A stretch of DNA of 64,000 nucleotides from Diadophis punctatus similis (GCA_023053685.1 JALIGW010000003.1:47209996-47273995); one strand, 5' to 3'; shown: positions 23,954 to 36,506, counted from the stretch's first letter. The notes: generated by a model not told the origin, from the sequence alone. Program-made: numbers and translations.

Positions 23954-25208
23954 CTGAAAATAACAGGGTCTCATTTTAAAGAATTCAGTGTTGGAAAAGA
24001 TACTTTAATTGGTGGTAGAAAAAGAGAGTCAATGGAGCTAAGCATTTGTAACCTTTAGGACCTATAAGGCTTCTTTGCTACTATTAACCTGCTAGACTGC
24101 TTGAATCTTAGGGCAGAAGGATTAGAAAGTAAGAAAAAAACTGGACATTTCTTTTTTATATACTGGTTTATACTGGTTTGCTGGTCTGAGATGTTGTGGG
24201 AAGCAGCAAGGAGCAGAGATTGAAAACCACAGTTCTTCTTCAATATGTGAGGGTTTGGACAGAGAAGCACCATAATTTCTTCCTGAGGAATTCCCAGTGG
24301 CTGAGGGAACCTCTCCATCACCACCAGTTGTGTATAGGGTTTGATGGCATGGAACAGCAGCTTAGCAGAATTGTGAAGAAGGGGACTGATACGCTGATCT
24401 GGGAGATGGGATGGGCTAGGACTGCTGCGGCCCTTCAGGCCATCAAATGAATAGCAGCTAGGACAGCAGAGTATCAAGGGTGGGCTCAGGCCTAGGTCTC
24501 CATCTGCCACTCTGTCCTCACCTGCAGAGGTTGCTTCCTTGTATGCCTCATCATAGGGCCAGGCCTGAAAGGAGTTGGCTTGAATGGCTTTTCTCTATAT
24601 TTCAATAACAAACAAATTCAAAACTAAAAAAAAAAAATCTCAGCTCTAAGAAGCACTTTGTTTTTCCCCAGTGCAACTCATGTAACAGAAAGCAAATCTT
24701 CTCATTATTTTAAGTCTTCAGCTTCTTCAGTTTGTAATTGAAAACCAATGAAATAATTTCAGAGATTGGATTAACAGACTGTGCTACGTTGCTGGGTAAA
24801 CAAGGTGACTAAGCCATAGGTCTGATTCAAAAGTCACATTTAATCATTGTTTACTGAATAAGCCCCCGTTAGCTAGATTCATACTACGCTAAGGTACAAG
24901 CCATAATTTATCACTCACAAGGGCTGGTTTCACATAGGACATAAGTGAAAACTAAATAAAACACATTTGGGCTTAGTTCAAATTGTGTACTCAGTCTATA
25001 ACATCTTTCCCACCCATCTATTGTCTTCCCAGTGTGTTGGAACAGTAAACCTGATTTAGTGTTTTGCACAAGTCATAGGCAGATTGGCATCTCTTGTCAC
25101 TTGAAAGAAGGTTGATTCCAAATCCTAATGAAATCTTTTCTCATCTTATGGCTTGGCAGATGTGTTGGGATTAATTCAGTCTGGGATTTCAATACATTTA
25201 ATATACTA

Positions 25209-25311
25209 CCATGTTTCCCCAAAAATAAGACCTAACCAGAAAATAAGCTTTAATGCATATTTTGGAGCAAAAATTAATATAAGACCCGGTCTTATTTTCA
25301 GGGAAACACAG
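25209..25311. mobile_element. Short TA-target MITE (TGTTTCCCC family)
   Basis: Ends CCATGTTTCCCCAAAAATAA and TTATTTTCAGGGAAACACAG are inverted and flanked by TA (25207-25208, 25312-25313). Confidence 0.85.
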
Positions 25312-25516
25312 TAGGCTGAGGAAGGCTGCTCTGTTACTAAAAAGGGAACCAGGTATGGTACAACTTTCACCAGTTGCAAAGACTGAAGCTTCTGTATGAA
25401 TCTCCCAACAAGAAAACCAGGAAGTCTGAGACATGAGGTATGAGCAGGTTATTTGTGTCATTTTTTTCAGTGTCAGATAAGGAATATTTATAGAGATGTA
25501 AAGATTTAGCCTAGAA

Positions 25517-25899
25517 CCGTGATGGCGAACCTATGGCACGGGTGCCACAAGTGGCACGCGGAGCCATATCAGTGGGCACGCGAGCTCAGGTCCGGCGTGC
25601 ATGTGTGCACCAGCCGGCTGATTTTCGGGCCTTCTGGGCCCACTGGGAGTCGGGAAACAGGCTGTTTCCAACCTCCAGAGGGGGTGGGGAAGGCCGTTTT
25701 CGCCCTCCCCAGGCTCCTAGAAAGGCTCTGGAGCCTGGGGAGAGCGAAAAATGGGTGTGCCATTGCATGCTGGGAGCAGGGGGGTCATGCGTGCATGTGC
25801 GGGGGTGCATGGAATTATGAGTGTGGGCACGCACACACGTGATCCTCCGCATTCCCCCCCCCTTTTGGCACGCGAACCAAAAAAGGTTTGCCATCACTG
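25517..25899 (-). mobile_element. hAT MITE, TSD GCCTAGAA
   Basis: Ends CCGTGATGGCGAACCTATGG and GGTTTGCCATCACTG lie between exact copies of GCCTAGAA (25509-25516, 25900-25907). It is almost identical to 51769-52150, suggesting recent activity. Confidence 0.93.
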
Positions 25900-26367
25900 G
25901 CCTAGAACAACCTTATCAGTGCTAGAGTGTTAACATTTACTATATTATAAGTGATATCTGGTCATACGTTCATCATGAACAGAATGCTGTATCTAGAAAA
26001 CTTCAGTTTCTGTGGAAACCATACTGCAGTCACCATAGCATTAATGCACGGTATATGCTTATAGACATTTTCTGTAAGCTCCGTCTCTTGAAACATAGGG
26101 GTATATAGGACTGATGTTTTGACACTTCCCCCCCCCCCCTCAATATTGGTGGATTCACCAACATGTATTGCTGAAAGAACTGAATGCAAAACTCCAGTCA
26201 AGAAGGTGAGAAATTGATTCCAATATATTTTGGAAATGTCACTAAAAATGTCATATAATCTTTTATATCTACATAAATTATTCATCTTCCTGTTGGCAAA
26301 GCAGGTGCAGATTTGGCATATCCTGGCTCCAAAGGTTGATCTTTCTTTCTTTCTTTCTCCTTCTAAG

Positions 26368-26553
26368 ACACCAAGCAGAATGGAGATGCCAACGTGGTTC
26401 TGTCAGATGAAGATCAACCTCTTTCGTCACCCCAAGAGGAGAAGCAGCTCATGAGGGGCTCAAGTACCAGGGACAAAAACAAGAAAGCAGCAACCTGTTT
26501 TCTCCTGAGCACTGGAGATTTCTCTTGTGCTTCTGATGGTAGCATCAGGAAAG
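26368..26553 (+). CDS. KCNC4: KCNC4 (Kv3.4) exon 3: cytoplasmic C-terminal tail
   Basis: Joining phase 1 of exon 2 to this exon gives ...[22 protein letters not shown], matching the Kv3 C-terminal pattern ERKRADSKQNGDAN. It continues to the conserved [19 protein letters not shown] and [10 protein letters not shown], which aligns to the end of the shared Kv3 tail. The donor is AAAG|gtatga (phase 1), where Kv3 transcripts diverge into alternative C-termini. If this donor is not used, reading through adds KG plus 18 codons (MKEIPRSML... to a stop at 26612), a possible retained-intron isoform. About 592 residues are encoded through exon 3, somewhat fewer than in mammals because of the missing Gly-rich insert in T1. 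Confidence 0.95.
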
Positions 26554-27597
26554 GTATGAAGGAGATTCCAAGATCTATGTTGGTGAATGGAGGGAGATCT
26601 GTGAAATATTAAATAATGTATTTTTTTTACACATTAAGTTTTATTATAACAAAGCAACTTGTACACTTTTTAACATTTAAAACTGAGCATCTTTCTTTTT
26701 TCCCAGTGAAACAAAAAAAAGTTGGAAAAAAACCCCAAAGCAAGGGACAAAATTACAGTAGAGAATGTAAATTCCAAATAAGATCCTAGGGGGGGGGGGT
26801 CAGCTGATTCTCCATCAAGTGGAAGGGCTCATTAGGAGAGAATTTATAATTTTTTTGTTTTAAAGTGTCTTAAACTGCAAAGATGTTTGTTAAACATCAC
26901 GATTAAATATGCCGAAAGGAGAAGAATGCCCATTTAACCCACCCCAACATCTGAAACCCACCCCTTGCTTACCCTGTCTATAAACCCATCCCCATTTTTT
27001 AGCTTTTTCAGTTTTTTTTAAACAAGAGAAATAGACAGATACATGTTGGTAAATGCTAACTGTCCATATTCACATAGAGACACAGTGTAATCTCTGAACC
27101 CAATATACAGAGAAAGAAAGAAAAAGTTAGATTCTATGCACTAACCACACAGGGGGCCTAATGTATATGGGGCAAGTTTTGCAGTCGGCTATAACTGACA
27201 AACAATGTCAATGCTAGCTACTTTTGAAAGTTGACCTCTCTGCACTTTCTCGGTCTGTGATAAGAGTTGATCGGTAGAGACCCAAGCTATATTTCTACAA
27301 CCTGTCCTAAGCAATAGTAAACCTAAAAGCTATAGCTTTTCCCTCCCCATTTTGTTTTTGCCCTGGTTCTGTCGGTTGACTTCTTTTCGCACTGGCTCTA
27401 ACAAGCAAGAAGTTAAGAACTAAGATAAAAAAGGGTGGGAGAAGCGGCAGTTGCCTTCTTCCCTCTGCATCGTAAAGTTTAATTTATTATAATTTAAGCT
27501 TATACAATAAGGACCGTGGTTTGTGATGCCCACATGACACCCCCCCCAAACACATGTGATGACTGTGCTCATGGGAACAATACCTTCTTCTAGCCTA

Positions 27598-28055
27598 CCA
27601 TATTTTTCGGAGTATAAGATGCACCTTAGTTTTTGGGGAGAAAAATAAGGGAAAAAAATTACCTACCAGGTATTCATCTGGCTAGCGTCCTTAGTCTGGT
27701 CAGCTTCAGCACATTATTTTATCCCCTGGTTAGGGCTGAAAAAAACCTTCTTCAGAGGGAGTAGCAATGAAAAAAGCCTGCAAAGACTTAGGGCTGGAAA
27801 AAAACCTTCTTCGGAGTAGCAATGAAAAAATCCTGCAAGCCGGGAAGATCGTTAGCACCTCGTTAGGGCTGAAAAAACCTTTTTCAGAGGGAGTAGCCAT
27901 GAAAACAAGCCGGGAAGAGCTGGGAAGATCGTTAGCACCTAGTTAGGGCTGGAAAAAAAGCTTCGTAAAAGCTACATTCGGAGTATAAGACGCACCTAAA
28001 TTTCCAGCCTCTTTTAGGAAGGAAAAAGGTGCGTCTTATACACTGAAAAATACAG
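27598..28055 (+). mobile_element. TA-target MITE (CCGTATTTTTC family)
   Basis: Ends CCATATTTTTCGGAGTATAA and TATACACTGAAAAATACAG are flanked by TA. The longer body carries internal repeats of the GAAGATCGTTAGCACCTCGT module. Confidence 0.88.
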
Positions 28056-28719
28056 TATATCTTATTCAGAAGAAGAACCAATACATGGCTAAGGCATTCC
28101 TAAACCACTTATACCTACAATCTTTTGTTTCATCTTCAGCTATCTTGCTTGCTCTTTAGAAGTTCAGATAACCCTCATGATTCCCAACTTCATGCTGCTT
28201 GGGAATTCTGGAAGTTGTATACTATCCTTCACATCATGAAGTACCTGGTTGCAGAATGCTGGCTTTAAGTTGTATGACATCTAATGGAATTGAATAGTTC
28301 TTGTCTACCTCCTTTAGCCTTCATGAAACCTTGGGAGATAACATCTTTGATTATGAGATACCAAATGTATTTTTTCTTCGAATATCAAATCTCTTTTTCC
28401 ATTTCCATTTTTATTTTTAATGTCATTTTGCATTGCACTTTGGTGTATTTTAATCCTGTTAGATTAGACACATATCTGGCACTATTGTAAAACCCAGCAA
28501 AGTGGAGGGAGGAAAAATACTAGGGTTGGAAGATGGGATAATAGAGTAGAAACACTGCATTGTATGTACACAATCATGGGAAAAAATTAATGATTGTTTA
28601 ACAAAGCATTTTCTGATTAAAAATAAATCTGAAATTGCATTTTTAAACAAGCCAGCACACAGAATGAAACACAGAGGGCAAAAGTAAGTACAAAGTCATG
28701 TAAAGAGCTTAGAGTAGAT

Positions 28720-28871
28720 CAGGGGTGGGTTCCTCCCGGTTTGAACCGGATCGCCTGAACCGGTAGCGACCCGCTGGTGATGTCACGGATCTGATTCGGT
28801 CAGTGCCAGTCCGTGGGTGCTGCCACGTTGCGATGTGAACAGGTGGCGAAGGTAAGTGGAACCCACCCCTG
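28720..28871 (+). mobile_element. Short hAT MITE (ACCGG family), TSD GAGTAGAT
   Basis: The 152-bp element has ends CAGGGGTGGGTTCCTCCCGG and GTGGAACCCACCCCTG, and exact duplications GAGTAGAT at 28712-28719 and 28872-28879. It is an internally deleted relative of 16404-16848. Confidence 0.9.
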
Positions 28872-28998
28872 GAGTAGATATATTCTTGTCTTAGAGGCAA
28901 CATGTCACTGTTTTTTCACCATTTCTTTTTCTTTTTAACATCTAGTCTTACAAAGAAGCTTAATGTCTATGGAGATTCTCAGTCATCCAGGTCATGGT

Positions 28999-29159
28999 TG
29001 TCCCAAAGGTGCTTTTTTCAAGAAGCAACTGGACTTCCTTGTTTTTCTTTGGAGACGTTTGGCTTCTCATCCATTCCCATTTTTGGATGAGAAGCGAAAC
29101 ATCTTCAAAGAAAAGCAAGAAAGTCTAGTTGCCTCTTGAAAAAAAGCACCTTTGGGACA
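28999..29159. repeat. Inverted repeat with 74-bp arms
   Basis: Left arm TGTCCCAAAGGTGCTTTTTT... to GGCTTCTCATCC (ends 29072) and right arm GGATGAGAAGCGAAAC... to AAAGCACCTTTGGGACA (starts 29085) are complementary with few mismatches around a 12-bp loop. The units resemble a widespread vertebrate repeat containing GAGAAGCGAAACGTCTTC. Confidence 0.85.
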
Positions 29160-32100
29160 AAGAAGCTTAATTTTCTTTTTCTTGAAACATACTGTAGTTT
29201 TATGGATCAGGTGTGAATAGCCTAGCACCGTAGGATATATGTATTTCTATAAAATCCAGCTTAATTTTGGTATCTCCAGATAGGTCTGAGACAGATTTCC
29301 AATCCCAAAACCTAGAAAGTCTTTGCTGGTCAATATATATATTATTGAGCTAAATGAATTGATGGGTTATAAAATGGCTTTCTGAGTTCTATACAAAGCC
29401 TGTTTTAATATTTGCAACATCTAGATATGAAGCTCACTCTATGCTGGTCCTTTTGGATTCACACAGCAGACAGGGACATACATGATATGTGCAGTCATCA
29501 TAGATGGCATGTCACAATGGAGACGTACATGTCCTGGAAGAAACAATTTGTAAAGAAACTTTGTAGAATATATTAATACTCAGATGCAGGTGAGGGAAGT
29601 TGCAATCAAGTCAGAGTGGAACACACCAAAAACATACCAGCTTCCATGCTTCAAGTAGCCCTCAGCTTAAAAATGTTGCAAATAATCAGGTCAAACCTCT
29701 TGGCTGCTTGGAAGAGAAATATATGAGCTGCTTGATCCTGTTTATTTCAATGTTACTCCTTTCCCAAATTATCCCTAAAGAAATTAGGCTTTTAAGAGAT
29801 AAAACCTTGTCCATCCCTACTTTAACAGGTTGGCAGATGGGGGCAGGAGGTAAAAACTTACACTTTGGAAAGACTCTTTTATGGCCTCTGGCCATTTACA
29901 TAATTATCATTTCTAAAGGGCAGGTGAACAAACCATGAGAGTCATATGCAGTCAAATATACAATGAATGTGCTTATTTGCATAATCTAATGTACAATATG
30001 AATTGCTCAAATTCATGCCTATGAATATAGAAGGATCTGATGTAAGTAAATATCAGATAAGAGCATATGGATAGTCCTGGCTTCAAGCCATGATAGGCTT
30101 CCTATTTTCATAGTTATGTGGAATCATGAATTTCATCAGGTTCACATTCTCCCAACTGTTGATAGCTGCCCACTCTCATAAGTTTTAGCATTCATAAACT
30201 AAAGATAAATATGTGAGCAGACACGTATAGTTACTGAAATGAGTAATTGATCATAAGGCTAGGTAGTTCATTCCATGTGCATCGATTCTTATATTACCAC
30301 TTGTAACTGCAAGTAGCTGCACATGCAGAACGCTGAACGTCTAAAACAGTTGGATATGAGAGAATAATAACTCCTGTCTTTCTGTGATGCATCCAAACAG
30401 AAGATTCTTAGGAATACTAATGAAAAGACACATCTTTATATCTTCCTCTTTAATAGACTTCTTTTCATGGTTAAAAACATAGCAAAAATATGGGGAAAAC
30501 ACAGGAAGTTACTCAGCCTATGTTTGAGGCAGGACACTTACACAATAAAGGATGCATCTGAAAGCTCTAATGATGGCACAGATCTGTTTATGCAACCAGT
30601 TACTTGGCAACAAACAAATGCATTTTTTTGCACTTAGAATGACTTTAACTAGCATCTGTACATATTGCTGGGAAAGTTGCCTATCTAACTTGTGCTGTTA
30701 AAAATCAGCACAAAAATTATTAAAACGAACTCTTCATAATCATTTACCATTTGTATGTCAGCATAGCTTGCTACCAGACCCCATTGCTTCTGGAGTTTCA
30801 TTTTTGTTCCTCCTCTGAACATAAATTTCATTTAGAAAGATACAATTTGGTGCAATATGATGATCTGCCAACACCATACCTATATTTTCAGATTCTAGGT
30901 TAATTATAGTTTGCTCTCATCCTTTTTGAAACAAACCATACTTTGGAGGTGGTAGGCAACTTGTGGCACTCCGGATTATGCTGTATTACACAATTCCTAG
31001 AATTATTGGTCATGGTACCTAGAAGTGCTGAGAGACTGTATATTTCCACAGCATCTGGAATGTGCTGATTTCCATGGTTTGTACAGATGTAAAGATACAG
31101 TTGATTAGATATGAAGATAAGCTATTTTTCTATGATTCCGTGAAAGAGGACAGCTGCCTTTTCAAAACCTTTATTTCATCCATTTGCTTTGTGCGTTAAC
31201 AGGTTGCCTTATAAAACCTAACCCCAAAATACAAATATAAAACTTAATAGGATGCTTGTGATGCCAGAGCACAAAATGTTCTATTTTGTTCCTCTGCTGC
31301 TCTTCTTGCCCACCTTACTGTGCTGTGTACTGTTTGTTTGACCCAGGACAGACTTGGGAACAGACAAAGCAAGTTATCTTTTCTCTTCTTATGTTATTGA
31401 ACATTATTCAGACTTGGTGACGTTCTGTCAGCACTATTCACTCTTTTTCTTCTCCTCCTCAATCTTCTTCCCCTCTCTTGTCTTTCAGAAGGAAGGAAGG
31501 GATGATACTATGGGTCATGACATGACTCATCTGGCTTTAGGATGTAATCATTAAAGGATTCTTCTCCCTGAGAAACTGAAAGCTAGTGTTTTAAAGAAGA
31601 GCATAAGCTGTGTCTGGTTGTTATTAAAGTCAAGAAGCATACATAGCATTTTTACCTTGAAGTTATCATTGGGCAGAGACTTTCAATCCCAGAAAAAAAA
31701 ATCTGAAAATAATAATAAAAGTTTCTAGGAGATCTGAATGGAGGGTCTCTAATATTCTGTTCTCTGCCTGCCCTATCCTGTTTTGAAGGTGACCTATTTA
31801 CCTCAGGTTCTAAAGCATAGAAGGAGACAGATAAAAATGCAAGATTTTTACCACGTGTATAAGCCCTATGCTTTGATAGCTGTGAATGAATTCCTCTGCC
31901 TTGTACTGTGAGTAATATGCTGTTTAAATCCAGCAGGTTTGTGAGGCATTTGTTCCATAACGGTGTGTTTTGGCAATGTGCGATTTGACTAATTAAGTGT
32001 ATTCATTTGCTTATTAAGCTTTCAATTCTCAGTAGGTAATGAGTCATGCAATAAATATGCTGAATGCTGTGTACTTTATTCAGCTGTGGGAAATAATACG

Positions 32101-32759
32101 GTTTCAGATAATCGGTATACTGTAGTGATAAGGCACTGATATATGTAGCTCCTATTTTCATTGGGGTATCTGAGAAGAAAATATCATTATTTGTAATGGG
32201 CCCAGCTATGGACCAGACGCAGTGTGGGATACCGTGTGTCAGTTTTGCAATCTGAAAGCCACATAGCCTGCATTTCATTGCTTCATCGGTTTTGTGCGTG
32301 TGCAAGTTCCTTTTGTGGAGGCTTTATGGAACTAAATTGGATTGAAAATAGCAACACTGTAGAATGAAAACATTTCCTTTGGTAGAACCACAGTGTATAA
32401 ACATTTCTGCAAATATAAGGTTAAACATAACAAGTGGCCTAATTTAACACAAAGGGTAGATTCAGACTCCCCTTTATCTGAAAAGGTCAGTGAAATCTTT
32501 CTTTCAACTTTAGATTCAGCCAGCCCAAATATTCTGGTTAATCAAGGTGCAGGAAACTCTGTTCAAAACAGGAGGATAATATCATTAACCATTAAGATAG
32601 AATTTTACCTCCTGGAGTCATCTTTGCAATGTCAGTGCAAATAAAAGCAATAACTGGAATACAGAATCTAATTGCCTTTTATTTATAATTTGGTCTTGTA
32701 TTTAATATATCTTATTCAAAGAATGAAGATTATAATTCTCAAAATTATAATTCAGCATT

Positions 32760-33256
32760 CCATTATTTATTTATTTATTTATTTTTGCTGTTCTTATATG
32801 TCGCTCTACTCCCTGGGGACTCAGGGCGGCGTACAACAGAGTATAAGAACAATATAACAAAAACAGTAGCAAAATAATAAATGATTTAAAACATTTGATA
32901 CATTAAAAGATTAAAAAGCCTAACAACACATTCATACTTGGGGGAGACCTAAGATGTTAATCGGTCACATCACCCCGCCTGCAGGAAGAGCCATGTCTTA
33001 ATAGCTTTCCGGAAGGCCAGCAAGGTGGGGCTAGATCGGATCTCTGGGGGTAGTTGGTTCCAGAGAACTGGAGCCCCCACAGAGAAGGCTCTCCCCCTTG
33101 GTCCCACCAACTGACATTGTTTGGCTGAAGGGACCTGGAGGAGACCGACTCTGTGGGACCTAATTGGTTGTAGGGATGTATGAGGTAGGATGCGGTCCCG
33201 GAGATAAGCTGATCCTAAGCCATGTAGGGCTTTAAAGATGATAATCAGTTTTCCAG
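32760..33256 (-). mobile_element. CR1 LINE 3' end, antisense
   Basis: The minus strand encodes FKALHGLGSAYLRDRILPHT, then GLLQVPSAKQCQLVGPRGRA and AFRKAIKTWLFLQAG, the same ORF2 C-terminus as the CR1 at 40-45 kb. It ends in a TTTA repeat (antisense AAAT tail) at 32760. It is a 5'-truncated dead copy. Confidence 0.9.
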
Positions 33257-33979
33257 CCAAAGCCTACTGTTTCCTTCCCAACATCTTTGCAAATATGATT
33301 CTGCCAAAAAGACTAAAAACCAAAGAATTCATGAGGATTATTAATTCATGTCTACAGTACTCAAAAGGAAAATTCAGTCAGGTTAATCTAAGTATTATAG
33401 GATTGCAGCTAGAATATGCTAATAATGACTGACTACAAAAGAGAACAGGGCTTTTCAGTGCCTTAACTACAATTATTCTTGACTCCTCAAAACAAAGCAT
33501 ACTTCTTGCAATTCCATTTATTAAACAGAGTCTGTCCACTTGTGCATGACGGTGCAAAGTGGTTTCAGATGGCAGCTGCCACAACATCCTTGATTTAGTT
33601 TTAGAACAGTTTGAGTGTTCATTCTTTCTCACCCAATTATATTTAAATAAAATTAAATGTATTTTCCTAGGACATAATTGTCTTTAGAAAATAAATGTAA
33701 AAAATTCCCGGTGATTTTTTTAAAATCAATTCTGTTATCTGCCATGCACATCTTTATCCCAGAAACTTTAAAAGCAACTGATGTAAAAATAAAATAAAGA
33801 TTACCCGCTAATCTAAAGGAGATCATTCTACTTTGCCTCATTTTCGATACAGGTAGTCCTTGACTTATGACCACAATTGAGCCCAAAGTTTCCATTGCTA
33901 AGCGGGACATTTGTTAAGCAAATTTTGCCCCACTTGTGCAACCTTTCTCGCAACGGAGGTTAAAAAAATAATTGCAACT

Positions 33980-34673
33980 CAGGGGTGAAATTCAGCAGGT
34001 TCTGATAGGTTCTGGAGAACCGGTAGCGGAAATTTTGAGTAGTTCGGAGAACCGGCAAATACCACCTCTGGCTGGCCCCAGAGTGGGGTGGGAATGGAGA
34101 TTTTGCAGTATCCTTCCCCTGGAGTGGGGAGGGAATGGGGATTTTGCAGTATCCTTCCCCTGGAGTGGGTTGGGAATGGAGATTTTGCAGTATCCTTCCC
34201 CTGGAGTGGGGAGGGAATGGAGATTTTGCAGTATCCTTCCCCTGGAGTGGGGAGGGAATGGAGATTTTGCAGTATCCTTCCCCTGGAGTGGGGAGGGAAT
34301 GGGGATTTTGCAGTATCCTTCCCCTGGAGTGGGGAGGGAATGGAGATTTTGCAGTATCCTTCCCCTGGAGTGGGGAGGGAATGGAGATTTTGCAGTATCC
34401 TTCCCCTGGAGTGGGGAGGGAATGGAGATTTTGCAGTATCCTTCCCCTGGAGTGGGGAGGGAATGGGGATTTTGCAGTATCCTTCCCCTGGAGTGGGGAG
34501 GGAATGGAGATTTTGCAGTATCCTACCCCTGGAGTGGGTTGGGAATGGAGATTTTGCAGTATCCTTCCCCTGGAGTGGGGAGGGAATGGGGATTTTGCAG
34601 TATCCTTCACCTGCCACGCCCACCAAGCCACGCCCACAGAACCGGTAGGGAAAAATTTTGAATTTCACCCCTG
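33980..34673 (+). mobile_element. hAT MITE containing a minisatellite, TSD TTGCAACT
   Basis: Ends CAGGGGTGAAATTCAGCAGG and AATTTTGAATTTCACCCCTG lie between exact TTGCAACT copies (33972-33979, 34674-34681). Its terminal parts match the larger element at 58287-59572. The centre is the 41-bp tandem array. Confidence 0.92.
34084..34608 (+). repeat. 41-bp minisatellite, about 13 copies
   Basis: The unit starts GGAGTGGGGAGGGAATGGAG and ends CAGTATCCTTCCCCT. Copies differ at a few sites (GGAGATTTT versus GGGGATTTT; GGGGA versus GGTTG). Because 41 is not divisible by 3, all frames stay open and cycle every 123 bp, producing long repetitive false ORFs on both strands. Confidence 0.97.
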
Positions 34674-34842
34674 TTGCAACTGTTGTGTTAGTAACACAGT
34701 TGTGAAGTGAATGTGGCTTTCCCATTAATTATGTTTGTCAGAAGGTTGCAAAAGATGATCACATGAGCCAGGACACTGTAACCATTATAAACACATGCCA
34801 GTTGCCAAGCATCTGGATTTTGATCATATGACCACTGAGATA

Positions 34843-35236
34843 CAGATAGTCCTCGACTTAACAACAGTTCATTTAGCGACCAAAGTTACAACGGCCCTGA
34901 AAAAAAGTGACTTATGACAGTTACGACCTTTGCAGCATCCCCATGATCGTGTGATCGAAATTCAGATGCATGACAACTGGTTCATACTTATGACCGTTGC
35001 TGTGTCCCGATTTCCAAGGCTATGTGATCCCACTTTTGCGAACCTTTCTGACAAGCAAAGTCAATGGGGAAGCCAGATTCACTCAACAACCGGGTTACTA
35101 ACTTATCCACTGCAGTGATTCATTTAACAATCGAGGCAAGAAAGGTTGTAAAATGGAACAAAACTCACTTAACAAATGTCTCACTTAACAACAGAAATTT
35201 TGGGCTCAATTGTGGTCATAAGTCAAGGACTACCTA
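34843..35236 (+). mobile_element. Nested TA-MITE (394 bp)
   Basis: Ends CAGATAGTCCTCGACTTAAC and ATAAGTCAAGGACTACCTA are flanked by TA (34841-34842, 35237-35238). It is inserted in opposite orientation into another copy of its own family. Confidence 0.9.
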
Positions 35237-35400
35237 TACTGCAACGGTTGTAAGGGGGAAAAAAACCCAGTCATAAGTCCCTTTTTTTTCAATGCCTTTG
35301 AATCTTTGAATGGTCACTAAACAAATGGTTGTAAGTTGAAGACTACCTGTATACAGTGCTTGAAAAAGTGAGTGCTTATCCTTGTTGATAATGTATAGAG

Positions 35401-35754
35401 CAGTGATGGCGAACCTTTTTTGGTTCGTGTGCCAAAAGGAGGGGACACAGGGGGGTCACGCGCATGCGTGCCTACACCCATAATTCCATGCACCCCCCCG
35501 CATGACCCCTCCTGCTCCCAGCACTCGATGGCACACCCATTTTTTGCTCTTCCCAGGCTTCAGAGCCTTTCTAGAAGCCTGGGGAGGGCAAAAACGGCCT
35601 TCCCCACCCCCTCGGAGGCTGAAAACAGGCTGTTCCCAACTCCCAGTGGGCCCAGAAGGCCCGAAAATCAGCTGGCCGGTGCGCGCATGCGCACCAGACC
35701 TGAGCTCGCGTGCCCACCGATATGGCTGCGCGTGCCACAGGTTTGCCATCACGG
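35401..35754 (+). mobile_element. hAT MITE, TSD GTATAGAG
   Basis: Ends CAGTGATGGCGAACCTTTTT and GGTTTGCCATCACGG lie between exact copies of GTATAGAG (35393-35400, 35755-35762). Same family as 25517 and 51769, in the opposite orientation. Confidence 0.93.
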
Positions 35755-36506
35755 GTATAGAGCCATTACAGGAATTCCTTAGGACCCTTCCTGCTATTTC
35801 TGATTGAGGAAATGTTATTTTAGGAACCCTGTTTGCTCACACTTTTCCTTTGTGCAGCTTCACTCAAATAATACCCAAACCAGCAGTGCCCTTTAGACCT
35901 TTATGTCTGACCAGGATAATAGGATTCTGTGGAACAGAGAAAGTACAGTAGGCGCCATCTAGAAATCAAGTAGCTAACTCATATAATAATCTGAGACTTG
36001 TGCCTGGAAATTAAATATTGTAATGTTTTCACTTTGTAGGATATCAGAGAGCAATTGAAGGAGGCAGGAGCAAAAATTTCTATCTTTCTCATTCATATGG
36101 AAAGATACATTTTTGTCTTTCCCGCAGTTTGAAAAAATAGTTTTGCACAAGCTTAAAGTTGGATTCTGATTTGAAAGTTGCCGTTTTTAATTTTACAACA
36201 TTTTAGCCTGGGGTATTGTAGATTTGTCATACATTATTTTATACATCTTTAGATCCCATTGATTCATAACAAGTTCCTTCAGGAATCTGCATTTTTAATT
36301 GTCAGCTGTTAGAGAAAACAGCAAAAACAGTTGTCAGCTGCTCTTACATTAAAGCAATCCTATGATTGATTGATCAATTGATTAATTTTTTATGCTGTCC
36401 ATCTCCCCTACAGGGTGCTTGTTTTGCAGCAATATCTCCCTCTTCTATGTCAGACACTGCCTTTTGGTCTTGAGTCCTAGTGCACTAAATGCTCAGCTAA
36501 TTTTTG

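Larger units (their letters stand above)
20824..26367 (+). other. KCNC4: KCNC4 intron 2
   Basis: The intron starts gtgaga and ends in a pyrimidine tract (a TTTC repeat) followed by ccttctaag. It holds hAT MITEs at 21156-21299, 23401-23724 and 25517-25899, a TA-MITE at 21777-22142, two short TA-MITEs at 22287 and 25209, and a complex CT/ATCT microsatellite at 23725-23953. The intervening stretches (22.4-23.3, 24.0-25.2 and 25.9-26.3 kb) show no recognisable gene. Confidence 0.9.
33850..35349 (-). mobile_element. TA-MITE interrupted by two later insertions
   Basis: The outer ends CAGGTAGTCCTTGACTTATG and GTAAGTTGAAGACTACCTG are flanked by TA (33848-33849, 35350-35351). Removing the hAT MITE with one TSD (33980-34681) and the nested TA-MITE with one TA (34843-35238) leaves about 402 bp, matching the size of other copies, so the reconstruction is self-consistent. 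Confidence 0.85.

Noticed and set aside
23353..23979. 208- and 173-codon ORFs rich in Ser/Leu/Tyr
   Set aside because: They span the palindromic MITE and the CT/ATCT microsatellite; the similar antisense ORF is a mirror of the palindrome.
33960..34725. Repetitive ORFs of 186-248 codons on both strands
   Set aside because: They are translations of the 41-bp minisatellite, which stays open in all frames; no gene is implied.
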